A DNA stretch of 11,707 bases from an uncultured Gammaproteobacteria bacterium (GTDB lineage Bacteria > Pseudomonadota > Gammaproteobacteria > Ga0077536), in the NCBI GenBank assembly GCA_903866355.1, contig CAIPNE010000302.1, positions 1-11,707 of the forward strand, read 5' to 3'. The notes under the pieces were generated by a model. The model was given only the letters and a program-made list of their open reading frames with translations. It searched no databases and was not told the DNA's origin. A program made the position numbers and the translations under genes. This document shows, piece by piece, positions 5,180 to 11,707 of this stretch. Each line of letters starts with the position of its first letter. The stretch's first letter is position 1.

Positions 5180-6871
5180 TTAGCTCGCGCGATAGACCAC
5201 CTGCCCGTCCAGCATCGTAAGAACCACCTGGAGATCCTTGATGTCATCTTGCGCACAGGCCATTAAGTCACCAGACAGAACGATCAGATCCGCCCTTTTT
5301 CCCACGACGATCGAGCCGATTTCAGCTTCCATTTTGAGCGCCCAAGCGCCGTTGATAGTGAACGCGCGAATGGCTTCTTCGCGAGTAATTTGCTGTTTCT
5401 CGCCGACCACTTGGCCTGTTAGCCCGGCGTGGCGCGCCAAACTCTGCCACAACGTGAACAAGGCTGAGCGCGGGCCCCAGTCCGTGCTTTGGGCAATCGG
5501 CACACCGGCATCCAACCAATCGCGCAGTGGAATGGCGCGCTCCGCCAACTGCGGGCCCAGTCGTGCTTGGTAAACCTCCGCCCCTTTACCCCAGACAAAA
5601 TTGGTGCTGGTGGTCGGCGCAACACCCATCTGGGCGCACAGTTGGATTTGTTCCAGCGTGGGAAACTCCACGTGCTCGATCACATAACGCTGCTCGCGGA
5701 TAGGTGTTTGCGCGTCAATTTCAGCGAAGGCTTTGAGCGCCATCGCGATGGATGCACGCCCCGCAGCCTCGGCGTGAATACGAAAATCCAACGCCGCCGC
5801 CAGCGCCAAAATGGCCCGGTAATGTTCCCAGGCCACCAGCGGATCGGGATTCACCATTTCCCCAAACGGACCCATATAAGCTTGCCCGTGCGCCGCGGCA
5901 CCGGGCCAGTACGGCCCATCCAGACCAATACTCACGCCAATGACTTTGAGTTGTTGGGTTCCAAAACCCCCGTCTGCAGCAAACCGCACGGTGCGTAAGT
6001 ACGCCGCGATTTCGTCGAGCGTTTGGCGTGAGTCGATCTCAAAGGTGTAGAAAATGCGCACCGGCAGGCGATTGGCTGCGTGCAATTCGGCGTAGGCACG
6101 TAGTTCTGCTGGATCGGTGAGATGCGCTTCCAACAGCGTGGTGGTACCGCCGGCAGCAAATTGCGGTGCCAGGGCGGCGATACCATCCCGTATGTGATCG
6201 TAAGTGGTCGCTGGCGCCACGCGCTCCACCAATTGATACAGCGGGTCCGCGTTATACAGCGGCTGGAGGGCGCCGGAGAGAACGCCCGTCGGCGTGCCGT
6301 CTGCAGCCAGTTCTACCCGCGATTGGGCGGAGACTTGAGTGGTGGCGGTGATCCCCGCCGCGTGCAGCGCCAAGCTGTTTAACACCGCAAAATTGGGCAC
6401 CCGATTGGTCGGCGCTTGGATATACACCGGATTGTGCGGCGCGATGGCATCGAGTTCTGCGCGCAACGGCACCTGCCCCTGTGCTTGCAACGCCGGTGCG
6501 TTGAGAAAGTACGGCGGGTCACCGATGGGCATCGTGACGATCCATTCGCCGGGGGCTGCTAAGCGCACGCGCTGAGCGATGCGCGCCAGAATATCCGCCT
6601 TGGAGGTCGCACCGGTCAGGGAGACCTTCAGTTCGTCCAAACCAAACAGGCCCAAGTGCCCGTGGGTATCCACGAAGCCCGGCATTAGCGTGGTCCCGTT
6701 GAGTGGCACCACCACTGCGTCTGGCGCCGCGAGCGCACGCACCTCGGCATCCGTACCCACCGCCAAAATGCGCTCGCCCGCCACTAATACGGCTTGGGCC
6801 AGCGAGAACGCCGCATCCACGGTGATCACTTTCCCGCCTACAAAAAGCGTCTGCTTTGCTAACGTTGTCAT
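5180..6871 (-). CDS. YtcJ-like metal-dependent amidohydrolase (Amidohydrolase_3)
   Basis: A 563-residue amidohydrolase of the YtcJ/COG1574 group, a TIM-barrel enzyme that hydrolyses C-N bonds using one or two metals. The N-terminal beta-sandwich (about 1-60) leads into GFVDTHGHLG, with the HxH metal pair His70 and His72. Later likely ligands are RIHAEAAGR (His366), RYVIEHVEFP (His400) and STDWGPRSAL (Asp464). The C-terminal sandwich strand GKRADLIVLSGDL (524-536) closes the fold. Length is normal. The start has a GGGGGGAG ribosome site four to five bases upstream. Members include N-substituted formamide deformylase and exoenzymes, so the substrate is unknown; its position near an aminophenol-type pathway makes a role on an N-acyl aromatic or amide intermediate possible, but this is only inference. 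Confidence 0.93.
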   Translation of the reverse strand: MTTLAKQTLFVGGKVITVDAAFSLAQAVLVAGERILAVGTDAEVRALAAPDAVVVPLNGTTLMPGFVDTHGHLGLFGLDELKVSLTGATSKADILARIAQRVRLAAPGEWIVTMPIGDPPYFLNAPALQAQGQVPLRAELDAIAPHNPVYIQAPTNRVPNFAVLNSLALHAAGITATTQVSAQSRVELAADGTPTGVLSGALQPLYNADPLYQLVERVAPATTYDHIRDGIAALAPQFAAGGTTTLLEAHLTDPAELRAYAELHAANRLPVRIFYTFEIDSRQTLDEIAAYLRTVRFAADGGFGTQQLKVIGVSIGLDGPYWPGAAAHGQAYMGPFGEMVNPDPLVAWEHYRAILALAAALDFRIHAEAAGRASIAMALKAFAEIDAQTPIREQRYVIEHVEFPTLEQIQLCAQMGVAPTTSTNFVWGKGAEVYQARLGPQLAERAIPLRDWLDAGVPIAQSTDWGPRSALFTLWQSLARHAGLTGQVVGEKQQITREEAIRAFTINGAWALKMEAEIGSIVVGKRADLIVLSGDLMACAQDDIKDLQVVLTMLDGQVVYRAS

Positions 6872-6904
6872 GCTCCCCCCTTTTTTTATTTTGGTGGTTT
6901 CGTG

Positions 6905-6923
6905 GGCGCCGCCATAGGGCGCC
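6905..6923. repeat. GGCGCC dyad between amidohydrolase and cytochrome b561 genes
   Basis: Two GGCGCC copies (6905-6910 and 6918-6923) seven bases apart can form a six-pair hairpin. It sits 34-52 bases upstream of the amidohydrolase start. There is no T run. The 161-bp gap otherwise shows nothing I recognise. Confidence 0.3.
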
Positions 6924-7032
6924 TCACCCGACCCTAATCGCTCCTTGCGCCCAGCACGGCGAGTAGCTCGTCACGCGCATGACCCGGCCCCAACGAGGGG
7001 GTGTCGGTTTTAGTCCGGCGAACGGCCTAAGC

Positions 7033-7575
7033 CTACTGCGGCAGTAGCCGCGTGAGTGTGTTATCACGTCTGAAGTAGTGGTGATACAAGCCGGCGGCGG
7101 CATGCGCGGCAATCAGAAAATAGCCCGCTGTACCCAGAGTTTCGTGGATCTCTTTGATGGTGTGCGCCAGCGCTTTGTTTTTCGCAATGAGTGCGGGTAA
7201 CTCCAGACCAAAAAAAGGAATCGGTTTGCCCGCCGCACTGAGCAGCAGCCAGCCCAACACCGGCATACAACACATGAGCCCGTAGAGCGCAAAATGCATC
7301 AGCGCCGAGCCGCGCTGTTGCCATGGCGCCAAGACCGGGATGATGCTGGGCCGGGGCGCGCTGAGCCTTGCGTAGAGCCGCAGACTGACCAACACCAAAA
7401 CGCTCAGACCCAACATGAAGTGCGCCGCTTTGAACGCTAAGCGAAGGTCGCTTCCTTTGGGGAAGAATTCGCGCAGATTGATACTGGCGTATACCGCGAT
7501 CAACAACAGCAACATAAGCCAGTGCAGCCCCATGGAGAGCGTGCCATAGCGCTGCAAGGTATTTTTCCAAGTCAT
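7033..7575 (-). CDS. Cytochrome b561 family protein
   Basis: A 180-residue inner-membrane di-heme b-type cytochrome of the bacterial CybB/YodB type, which passes electrons from quinol or to small acceptors such as superoxide-derived oxidants. Four hydrophobic spans are seen (about 13-32, 48-68, 91-114, 148-166). The opening RYGTLSMGLHWLM carries His18, KAAHFMLG carries His52, IHETLGTAGYFLIAAHAAAG carries His144 and His158, which match the four heme ligands of the family. A short periplasmic or cytoplasmic loop with GKPIPFFGLELP is also typical. ATG start with an AGGA ribosome site about ten bases away. It is divergent from the SnoaL-like gene. Nothing here shows what it donates electrons to. 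Confidence 0.93.
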   Translation of the reverse strand: MTWKNTLQRYGTLSMGLHWLMLLLLIAVYASINLREFFPKGSDLRLAFKAAHFMLGLSVLVLVSLRLYARLSAPRPSIIPVLAPWQQRGSALMHFALYGLMCCMPVLGWLLLSAAGKPIPFFGLELPALIAKNKALAHTIKEIHETLGTAGYFLIAAHAAAGLYHHYFRRDNTLTRLLPQ

Positions 7576-7609
7576 TTTTTAAGATCCTGCTATTACAACA
7601 ATTCGTTTT

Positions 7610-7682
7610 TAGTGACCTATGGCGCGGCCATGTTGGACATCGGTCACTACAGTTGCCTGCCGTCACCCTAACACCAGTGACG
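7610..7682. promoter_or_regulatory. Cluster of GTGAC half-sites in a divergent promoter gap
   Basis: Within 73 bp lie two inverted pairs: TAGTGACC (7610-7617) with GGTCACTA (7642-7649), spacer 24, and CGTCAC (7661-7666) with GTGACG (7677-7682), spacer 10. All four share GTGAC/GTCAC. They lie directly upstream of the cytochrome b561 start and well upstream of the SnoaL-like gene, a fitting place for a shared regulator. The regulator is unknown. Confidence 0.45.
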
Positions 7683-7766
7683 ACCCACGCGAGCGCTCAT
7701 TACTCGACCGCGAGTCGGCACGCTCGGTCCAGATCGCCAGTTCGGGGCTGGGGCCGGCGCTCCCAG

Positions 7767-7794
7767 TTGAGATTTTCGTCAGGCTCGGTACATT
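7767..7794 (+). promoter_or_regulatory. Candidate sigma-70 promoter for the SnoaL-like gene
   Basis: TTGAGA (7767-7772), a 16-base spacer, and TACATT (7789-7794), about 80 bases before the start codon. Each hexamer matches consensus at four of six places. Sequence-only promoter calls of this quality are often wrong. Confidence 0.3.
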
Positions 7795-7873
7795 TCATTG
7801 CGGGATTGGGGTGCGGCGAGTGCCGTCGCCCAGCCCCTACAAGCACCAACAAATCACCAAAGGGGAATCCAAG

Positions 7874-8308
7874 ATGGACATGAGCGATTTAGAAAGACGT
7901 CTGACACGGCTGGAAGACATTGAAGCCATTAAGCAGCTCAAGGTGCGCTATTCGCATATCTGCGATGACATGCACAACCCCGATAACATCGCGAGTGTGT
8001 TTGCCGAAGATGGCATCTGGGAAAGCGCCGACTTTGGCACCGCCGTCGGCCATGCGGAAATTCGCGCCTTGTTCGTTAACTTTAAGAACATGTTCAGTTT
8101 TTCACAACACAACATGACGAACCCCTTGATCGAGATCAACGGCAACCACGCCACGGGCGTTTGGTACATCATGGGCCCTTGGAATTTCAGCCAAACGGGC
8201 GCCAAACAGTGGTTCGCGCTGCGCTACGACGATGAATATGTGAAAACGGACGGCCAGTGGAAGTACAAGCATTTGCGCGTGGCCTTACGCATGGCGGAAG
8301 ACCGCTAG
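7874..8308 (+). CDS. SnoaL-like (NTF2-fold) protein
   Basis: A 144-residue single-domain protein of the SnoaL-like/NTF2 superfamily, a cone-shaped fold seen in dehydratases, isomerases, polyketide cyclases and the small subunits of ring-hydroxylating oxygenases. The opening LEDIEAIKQLKVRYSHICDD is the classic first helices; VFAEDGIWESADFG is the first strand block with the D-G-x-W pattern; NPLIEINGNHATGVWYI and WFALRYDDEYVKTDGQWKY complete the sheet. I start at ATG 7874, with AAGGGGAA about nine bases upstream; the frame is open further left but that stretch is Arg/Pro/Ser-rich and unlike the family. A second ATG lies two codons on. In this context a role in an aromatic or steroid-like degradation route is possible, but no substrate can be read. 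Confidence 0.9.
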   Translation: MDMSDLERRLTRLEDIEAIKQLKVRYSHICDDMHNPDNIASVFAEDGIWESADFGTAVGHAEIRALFVNFKNMFSFSQHNMTNPLIEINGNHATGVWYIMGPWNFSQTGAKQWFALRYDDEYVKTDGQWKYKHLRVALRMAEDR

Positions 8309-8427
8309 ACCCACGCTCAGCCGCTGTCTAACCCCCCCGCGTTTTGCCGGACAAAGGCCACCTGCGATGGCGCTTGCCTGTGCAACGCGGGAATTAGGCA
8401 TCACCCCAAATTGAATGGAGCCGCCAC

Positions 8428-8916
8428 ATGATGCACGCCATGCGCATCCGCCAGCACCTTGACCGCGCGCCGCAACAAGGAACGCCCAGCCGCCCGCATC
8501 CCAGCGGCCGAGCCACGGGAGGCCACCCGCTGAGTGCTCGGACGTGGGCCGCCAGCTGCGCCCTCGCCTTGTTGAGTTGGTGTTGGGCTAACCCCGCCAG
8601 TGCGGCGTTGCGACTCACAAAATCTACGCCGGCCATCCAGAGTGTGGTGAGTGAATCACCGAGTGCCATCACCCTGTGGTTCGACGAATTCGTGCGGCCC
8701 GACGCCAATCTTTCGACCATTACGCTGGTGGATAAAGCCGGCGCGACGGTGGTCGAAGGGCACGTGCCGAGCACCAAGGACACCAACACAGTCTCCGTGG
8801 CGGTACCGATGGTGCTGCCTGCGGGGTCTTATGTGGTGCGTTGGCGCATCGCCTCGGACGGCCAACTGGCGCAGGGTCAATTTGGCTTCCAGCTCCTGCC
8901 ACCCGCTGGCCAGTAA
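8428..8916 (+). CDS. Secreted CopC-like domain protein lacking copper-site histidines
   Basis: A 162-residue exported protein with a CopC/PcoC/YobA-type beta-barrel. After a long n-region of about 39 residues comes a hydrophobic stretch (WAASCALALLSWCWANPASA) with likely cleavage near residue 59. The mature part reads LRLTKSTPAIQSVVSESPSA, then ITLWFDEFVRPDANLSTITLVDKAGA, and ends YVVRWRIASDGQLAQGQFGFQL, following the family order closely. In copper-binding CopC the mature protein begins with His and the last motif is DGH; here they are Ala/Leu and DGQ, and the mature domain has only one His, elsewhere. A Cu(II) site of the usual kind is therefore not expected. Start supported by GGAG eight bases upstream of the first ATG. 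No copD-like gene is next to it. Role unknown. Confidence 0.82.
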   Translation: MMHAMRIRQHLDRAPQQGTPSRPHPSGRATGGHPLSARTWAASCALALLSWCWANPASAALRLTKSTPAIQSVVSESPSAITLWFDEFVRPDANLSTITLVDKAGATVVEGHVPSTKDTNTVSVAVPMVLPAGSYVVRWRIASDGQLAQGQFGFQLLPPAGQ

Positions 8917-8932
8917 CGGCGGCACGGGATGA

Positions 8933-8952
8933 GGCGGCGGCACCGCGCCGCC
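8933..8952 (+). repeat. GC-rich hairpin after the CopC-like gene
   Basis: GGCGGCG, loop GCACCG, CGCCGCC: seven perfect GC pairs, 16 bases past the stop codon. There is no T run, so it may stabilise the 3' end or act with Rho rather than terminate alone. Confidence 0.4.
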
Positions 8953-8998
8953 GCTGCCCGCCAAAGGTTAAGGACTCGGCCCGGGGGGTTAGCGTCGC

Positions 8999-9028
8999 TT
9001 GACGATTGCGGCGCGTCATCCGTAGGCT
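8999..9028 (+). promoter_or_regulatory. Candidate promoter and operator ahead of the ridA-type/amnBA genes
   Basis: TTGACG (8999-9004), an 18-base spacer, then TAGGCT (9023-9028). The -35 box is near consensus, the -10 box is poor. A TGACG/CGTCA inverted pair with a 9-base spacer (9000-9004 and 9014-9018) overlaps the -35, where a repressor or activator could act. The GTG start is 35 bases downstream. Confidence 0.4.
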
Positions 9029-9063
9029 CAAATGCGGCATACCCCTGAAAGCGGAAACCTTGC

Positions 9064-9486
9064 GTGAGCCCTAACACACCAGCAGAAAAGCCCGCCCCGC
9101 GCGGCAAATATCCCTATTTCAAACGCGCCGGGCCGTTTATTTTTGTGTCGGGCACCAGCGCGCGGCGGGCGGACAATTCTTTTGCCGGCGCGCAGGTCGA
9201 TGCGCTGGGCACCACCACCTTGGATATCTGCGCGCAAACCCGCGCCGTGATCGAAAACATCGCCGCAATTTTGGCCGAAGCCGGTGCGGGACTAGACGAC
9301 ATCGTGGATGTCACCAGTTTTCTGGTCAACATGAATGACTTTGGCGGCTATAACGCGACCTACGGGGAGTATTTCTCACACACGGGCCCCACCCGCACGA
9401 CCGTCGCGGTCCACCAGTTGCCCCATCCTCTGATCCTCATCGAAATGAAAGTCACCGCCTACCTGCCGCAATCCCCGTCTGTTTAA
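9064..9486 (+). CDS. RidA-family protein, 2-aminomuconate deaminase type
   Basis: A 140-residue cytoplasmic RidA/YjgF/UK114-family protein. It is closest, as I recall, to the 2-aminomuconate deaminases of nitrobenzoate and aminophenol pathways (NbaF type): KPAPRGKYPYFKRAGPFIFVSGTSARRADN at the start, then DALGTTTLDICAQTRAVIENI, then FLVNMNDFGGYNATYGEYF, and GPTRTTVAVHQLPHP with Arg111 at the family position that holds the substrate carboxylate. The expected reaction is 2-aminomuconate plus water to 2-oxohex-3-enedioate (4-oxalocrotonate) plus ammonia. GTG start; the ribosome site is weak (GCGGAA). The dioxygenase beta gene begins 11 bases after its stop, so these are one operon. That neighbour strongly supports the deaminase role over generic enamine clean-up. 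Confidence 0.9.
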   Translation: MSPNTPAEKPAPRGKYPYFKRAGPFIFVSGTSARRADNSFAGAQVDALGTTTLDICAQTRAVIENIAAILAEAGAGLDDIVDVTSFLVNMNDFGGYNATYGEYFSHTGPTRTTVAVHQLPHPLILIEMKVTAYLPQSPSV

Positions 9487-9497
9487 AGGATACCCCG

Positions 9498-10400
9498 ATG
9501 CCCAAAGGTGAAATCATCGCCGGCTTTTTGGCGCCGCACCCACCGCACCTCGTGTATGCGGAAAACCCACCGCAAAACGAAGCCCGTTCGCAGGGCGGTT
9601 GGGAGCAGTTGCGCTGGGCCTACGAGCGCGCGCGTAAAAGCCTTGAACGTTTGAAACCCGATGTGCTGTTAGTCCACTCGCCGCATTGGGTGACCCAACT
9701 GGGGCATCATTTTCTGGGCGTGCCGCAGCTGCGCGGAAAGTCGGTGGACCCCATCTTTCCCAATCTCTTTCGCTATAACTTTGAGCTGGAAGTCGATGTG
9801 GAACTCGCTGAAGCCTGCTGCGCGCAAGCTCGCGAACTCGGACTGGTGGGCAAGATGATGCGCAACCCAAATTTTCGGGTCGACTACGGCACCATTACCA
9901 CCCTCCACATGATTAGGCCGCAGTGGGATATTCCCATCGTGGGGCTGTCGGCCAATAACTCACCTTACTACCTGAGCACCGAAGCGGGCCTGGAAGAAAT
10001 GGCGCTGCTCGGACTAGCGACTCGGCGCGCGATCGAGCAATCGGGCCGACGAGCCGTGTTGCTCGCCTCGAACACGCTATGCCATTGGCATTTTCACGAG
10101 GAGCCGGCTATCCCCGAGGATATGTCACAAGAACACCCCAAGAGCTACGCCGGCTATCAATGGGATATGCGCATCATCGAGCTGCTCCGTCAGGGCCGCA
10201 CCCACGAAGTGTTTGAGCTGCTGCCAAGTTTCATTCAAGAGGCATTTGCGGAAGTGAAATCGGGCGCGTTCACCTGGATGTTCTCCGCGATGGGCTACCC
10301 CGAGATTCCCGGCGAACTGCATGGCTACGGCACCGTCATCGGGACCGGCAATGCCGTCATGGAATGGGACCTCACCCGCCCCTCTCACGCCGTTAACTAA
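9498..10400 (+). CDS. amnB: 2-Aminophenol 1,6-dioxygenase-type extradiol enzyme, beta (catalytic) subunit
   Basis: A 300-residue class III (LigB-type) extradiol dioxygenase catalytic subunit. The opening GEIIAGFLAPHPPHLVYAEN and VHSPHWVTQLGHH carry His14 and His63; with Glu252 (FAEVKSG) they match, one residue shifted, the iron ligands His13, His62 and Glu251 described for AmnB. His196 in TLCHWHFHEEP fits the acid-base histidine. With the alpha subunit it would cleave the ring of 2-aminophenol or a substituted form between C1 and C6, giving 2-aminomuconate 6-semialdehyde. ATG with AAGGA seven bases upstream, the site overlapping the stop of the preceding gene. Other aminophenol-type substrates (for example chloro- or carboxy-forms) are equally possible from sequence alone; the neighbours support an amino-substituted ring over a catechol. 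Confidence 0.92.
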   Translation: MPKGEIIAGFLAPHPPHLVYAENPPQNEARSQGGWEQLRWAYERARKSLERLKPDVLLVHSPHWVTQLGHHFLGVPQLRGKSVDPIFPNLFRYNFELEVDVELAEACCAQARELGLVGKMMRNPNFRVDYGTITTLHMIRPQWDIPIVGLSANNSPYYLSTEAGLEEMALLGLATRRAIEQSGRRAVLLASNTLCHWHFHEEPAIPEDMSQEHPKSYAGYQWDMRIIELLRQGRTHEVFELLPSFIQEAFAEVKSGAFTWMFSAMGYPEIPGELHGYGTVIGTGNAVMEWDLTRPSHAVN

Positions 10401-10412
10401 GGCCGAAATGCC

Positions 10413-11225
10413 ATGCCACTGGTTGCTGCTGTTCTTGTTCCCGGTTCCCCCTTACACCTGCTGCGGCCGGACAATCCCCCGTGGGCACCCCTCGCTAACG
10501 CCTATCACAGCGCCGGTGCGCTGCTGGCCGCAGCCAATCCCGAAGTGCTGCTGGTGTATTCCACGCAATGGCTGGCGGTGCTCGACGAACTTTGGCAAAC
10601 CCGGGCGCGGGTACAGGGCCTGCACGTGGACGAAAATTGGTACGAGTACGGAGATTTACCCTTCGATATCGCCATCGATACCACGCTCGCGGCCGCGTGC
10701 ATCGAGGGCACGGCAAGCTTGGGCGTGCGTTCCAAAGGCGTCGACTACGATGGCTTTCCGATCGATACCGGCACGCTAGTCGCTAATCATTTCCTGAACC
10801 CCCACGGCAAGCTGCGCTTGGTGATCGCCTCTAATAACCTGTATCACGATTGGCAAACGACCCAGCAATTGGGCGCCGTGGCGGCACGCGCTGCGGAGGG
10901 GCTGGGGCGACGCTACGCGGTGGTGGGTATTGGCGGCTTATCGGGGACTATTTTTCGCGAAGAAATCGACCTGGCAAGCGACCACATCGCAAGCCCCACG
11001 GATGATCGTTTAAACCGGGAGCTGCTGGACTGTCTGCGCACGGGGCCCGCGGATCGCGTGCAAACTTTCTGCGCGGGCTACGCGCCGGCGGCGCGCGCCG
11101 ACATGGGCATGAAACACCTGGCCTGGATCATGGGCGCGTTGGGCGACCACTACCGCGGCGCGCAAGTATTGGCTTACGGACCTAGCTACGGCAGCGGCGC
11201 GGCAGTCGTTAATTTCCACTGCTGA
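10413..11225 (+). CDS. amnA: 2-Aminophenol 1,6-dioxygenase-type extradiol enzyme, alpha subunit
   Basis: A 270-residue LigB-fold partner of the preceding subunit. It keeps the fold landmarks (PGSPLHLLRPDNPPWAPL, then VLLVYSTQWLAVLDELW, IASNNLYHDWQ, MGMKHLAWIMGALG and YGPSYGSGAAVVNF) but not the metal site: the His of the first motif is replaced within PGSPL, the His of SPHW is Gln in STQW, and the Glu is Asp in RADMG. This agrees with AmnA-type alpha subunits, which carry no iron and act in the heterotetramer's structure. The gap to amnB is 12 bases and the amnB stop codon TAA doubles as part of a TAAGG ribosome site, so translation is likely coupled. An out-of-frame ATG five bases upstream is ignored. 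Confidence 0.92.
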   Translation: MPLVAAVLVPGSPLHLLRPDNPPWAPLANAYHSAGALLAAANPEVLLVYSTQWLAVLDELWQTRARVQGLHVDENWYEYGDLPFDIAIDTTLAAACIEGTASLGVRSKGVDYDGFPIDTGTLVANHFLNPHGKLRLVIASNNLYHDWQTTQQLGAVAARAAEGLGRRYAVVGIGGLSGTIFREEIDLASDHIASPTDDRLNRELLDCLRTGPADRVQTFCAGYAPAARADMGMKHLAWIMGALGDHYRGAQVLAYGPSYGSGAAVVNFHC

Positions 11226-11242
11226 GGATGCCGGCCATCACC

Positions 11243-11288
11243 ACCGGCCCTCGCGTGGCCTTGGGTAGCTCTGCTGCGCGAGGCCGGT
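11243..11288. repeat. Long inverted repeat after the dioxygenase genes
   Basis: ACCGGCCCTCGCG (11243-11255) and CGCGAGGCCGGT (11277-11288) form 12 pairs with a single bulged C, around a 21-base loop. It begins 18 bases after the amnA stop. No T run follows. A transcript-stabilising or Rho-linked 3' hairpin is the simplest reading. Confidence 0.55.
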
Positions 11289-11342
11289 CTCGGCATAAGC
11301 CCGGCTAGATGAATCCGCAGGCCACGGACTAAGCTTGCCCGC

Positions 11343-11501
11343 ATGCAGACCACCAACCCTGCCCACGAGAACCCCGAACTGGCGCTCTTAACGGCCAGCG
11401 TTACCGCTTATTGCACGCGCGCCCTGCCGCGCTCGCGACTGCGCCAGCTGCGTGAGCACCTGCCACCATTCGCACTCCTCAAAACTCTAAGGAAAAAACC
11501 C
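11343..11501 (+). pseudogene. Possible acyl-CoA dehydrogenase N-terminal fragment
   Basis: An open stretch of 53 codons from ATG 11343, in the same frame as the NIPSNAP gene and leading straight into it. Residues NPELALLTASVTAYC and TRALPRSRLRQLRE resemble the first helices of acyl-CoA dehydrogenases, where an RELPRSRLR-like phrase is common. The rest of such an enzyme (about 340 residues) is absent. No ribosome site precedes the ATG. It may be a deletion scar or a chance match; an N-terminal extension of the NIPSNAP protein is less likely because that gene has its own ribosome site. Confidence 0.35.
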
Positions 11502-11707
11502 ATGATTGTGTATGAAATGCGGACCTACTCCCTGCAGGTCGGCAAAATGGCGGAGGCCGTACGGCTGTACACCGAGATCGGTTACCCCCTTCTGGAGCGA
11601 GCCGGATTTGCCCAAAAACTGGTGGGCTATTTCCAAGCGGATACCGGCACGCTCAACCAGCTCGTTCATCTATGGAAGTTCAACGACGACGCCGACCGCC
11701 GCGCGCA
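11502..11707 (+). CDS. NIPSNAP-family protein, partial at window edge
   Basis: The first 68 codons of a NIPSNAP-family (ferredoxin-like, dimeric alpha/beta barrel) protein, cut by the right edge. The start MIVYEMRTYSLQVGKM is typical, followed by GYPLLERAGFAQKLVGYFQADTG and NQLVHLWKFNDDADRRA, matching the usual order of family blocks (E-x-R-x-Y, G-x-w/f, H-L-W-x-y). A TAAGGA ribosome site lies eight bases before ATG 11502, which decides the start against the open frame upstream. Bacterial members are often found in clusters for aromatic or ring degradation, but their chemistry is mostly unknown. It is on the same strand as the dioxygenase genes, 276 bp downstream, and may belong to the same cluster. 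Confidence 0.88.
   Translation, partial: MIVYEMRTYSLQVGKMAEAVRLYTEIGYPLLERAGFAQKLVGYFQADTGTLNQLVHLWKFNDDADRRA

Noticed and set aside
7619..7873. N-terminal extension of the SnoaL-like protein
   Set aside because: Composition is typical of non-coding GC-rich DNA, the stretch overlaps likely promoter elements, and AAGGGGAA marks ATG 7874.

Overview
The window comes from a GC-rich (roughly 60%) bacterial chromosome, most likely Pseudomonadota and plausibly a marine or soil gammaproteobacterium. That placement rests on overall protein style (a CinA with an E. coli YfaY-like degenerate deamidase, cytochrome b561, a SelW-like selenoprotein, an AmnA/AmnB-type extradiol dioxygenase), not on a phylogenetic marker. 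No rRNA, tRNA, CRISPR array or intact transposase is visible.

Left part (1-2910, all minus strand): the end of a polar amino-acid ABC uptake system, with a lipoprotein substrate-binding protein followed by a HisM/GlnP-type permease that runs off the left edge. Upstream of these lies cinA, whose C-terminal NMN-deamidase domain has lost its hallmark active-site residues.

Centre-left (2911-4198): a short plus-strand gene is divergent from cinA. It reads through an in-frame TGA at the CxxU position of a SelW/Rdx thioredoxin-like protein and has a bacterial SECIS-like hairpin directly after the TGA. This selenoprotein, 72 residues long, is the most notable gene here, because ordinary ORF calling misses it. 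It converges, with a 6-bp gap, on a luciferase-like (LLM class) flavin-dependent oxidoreductase on the minus strand.

4199-5179 is a nearly 1-kb accessory-looking gap. It holds an imperfect 22-bp direct repeat, several inverted repeats including a perfect 22-bp palindrome, and one possible small minus-strand ORF with a CxxC motif. 5180-7575 (minus) carries a YtcJ-like metal-dependent amidohydrolase and a cytochrome b561.

Right part (7874-11707, all plus): a SnoaL-like protein, a secreted CopC-like domain protein without copper-binding histidines, then a tight three-gene set: a RidA-family protein of the 2-aminomuconate deaminase type and the beta and alpha subunits of a 2-aminophenol 1,6-dioxygenase-type extradiol enzyme. 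Together these would open an aminophenol-type ring to 2-aminomuconate semialdehyde and later deaminate 2-aminomuconate. The semialdehyde dehydrogenase needed between the two steps is not in the window. A possible acyl-CoA dehydrogenase fragment and the start of a NIPSNAP-family gene follow at the right edge.
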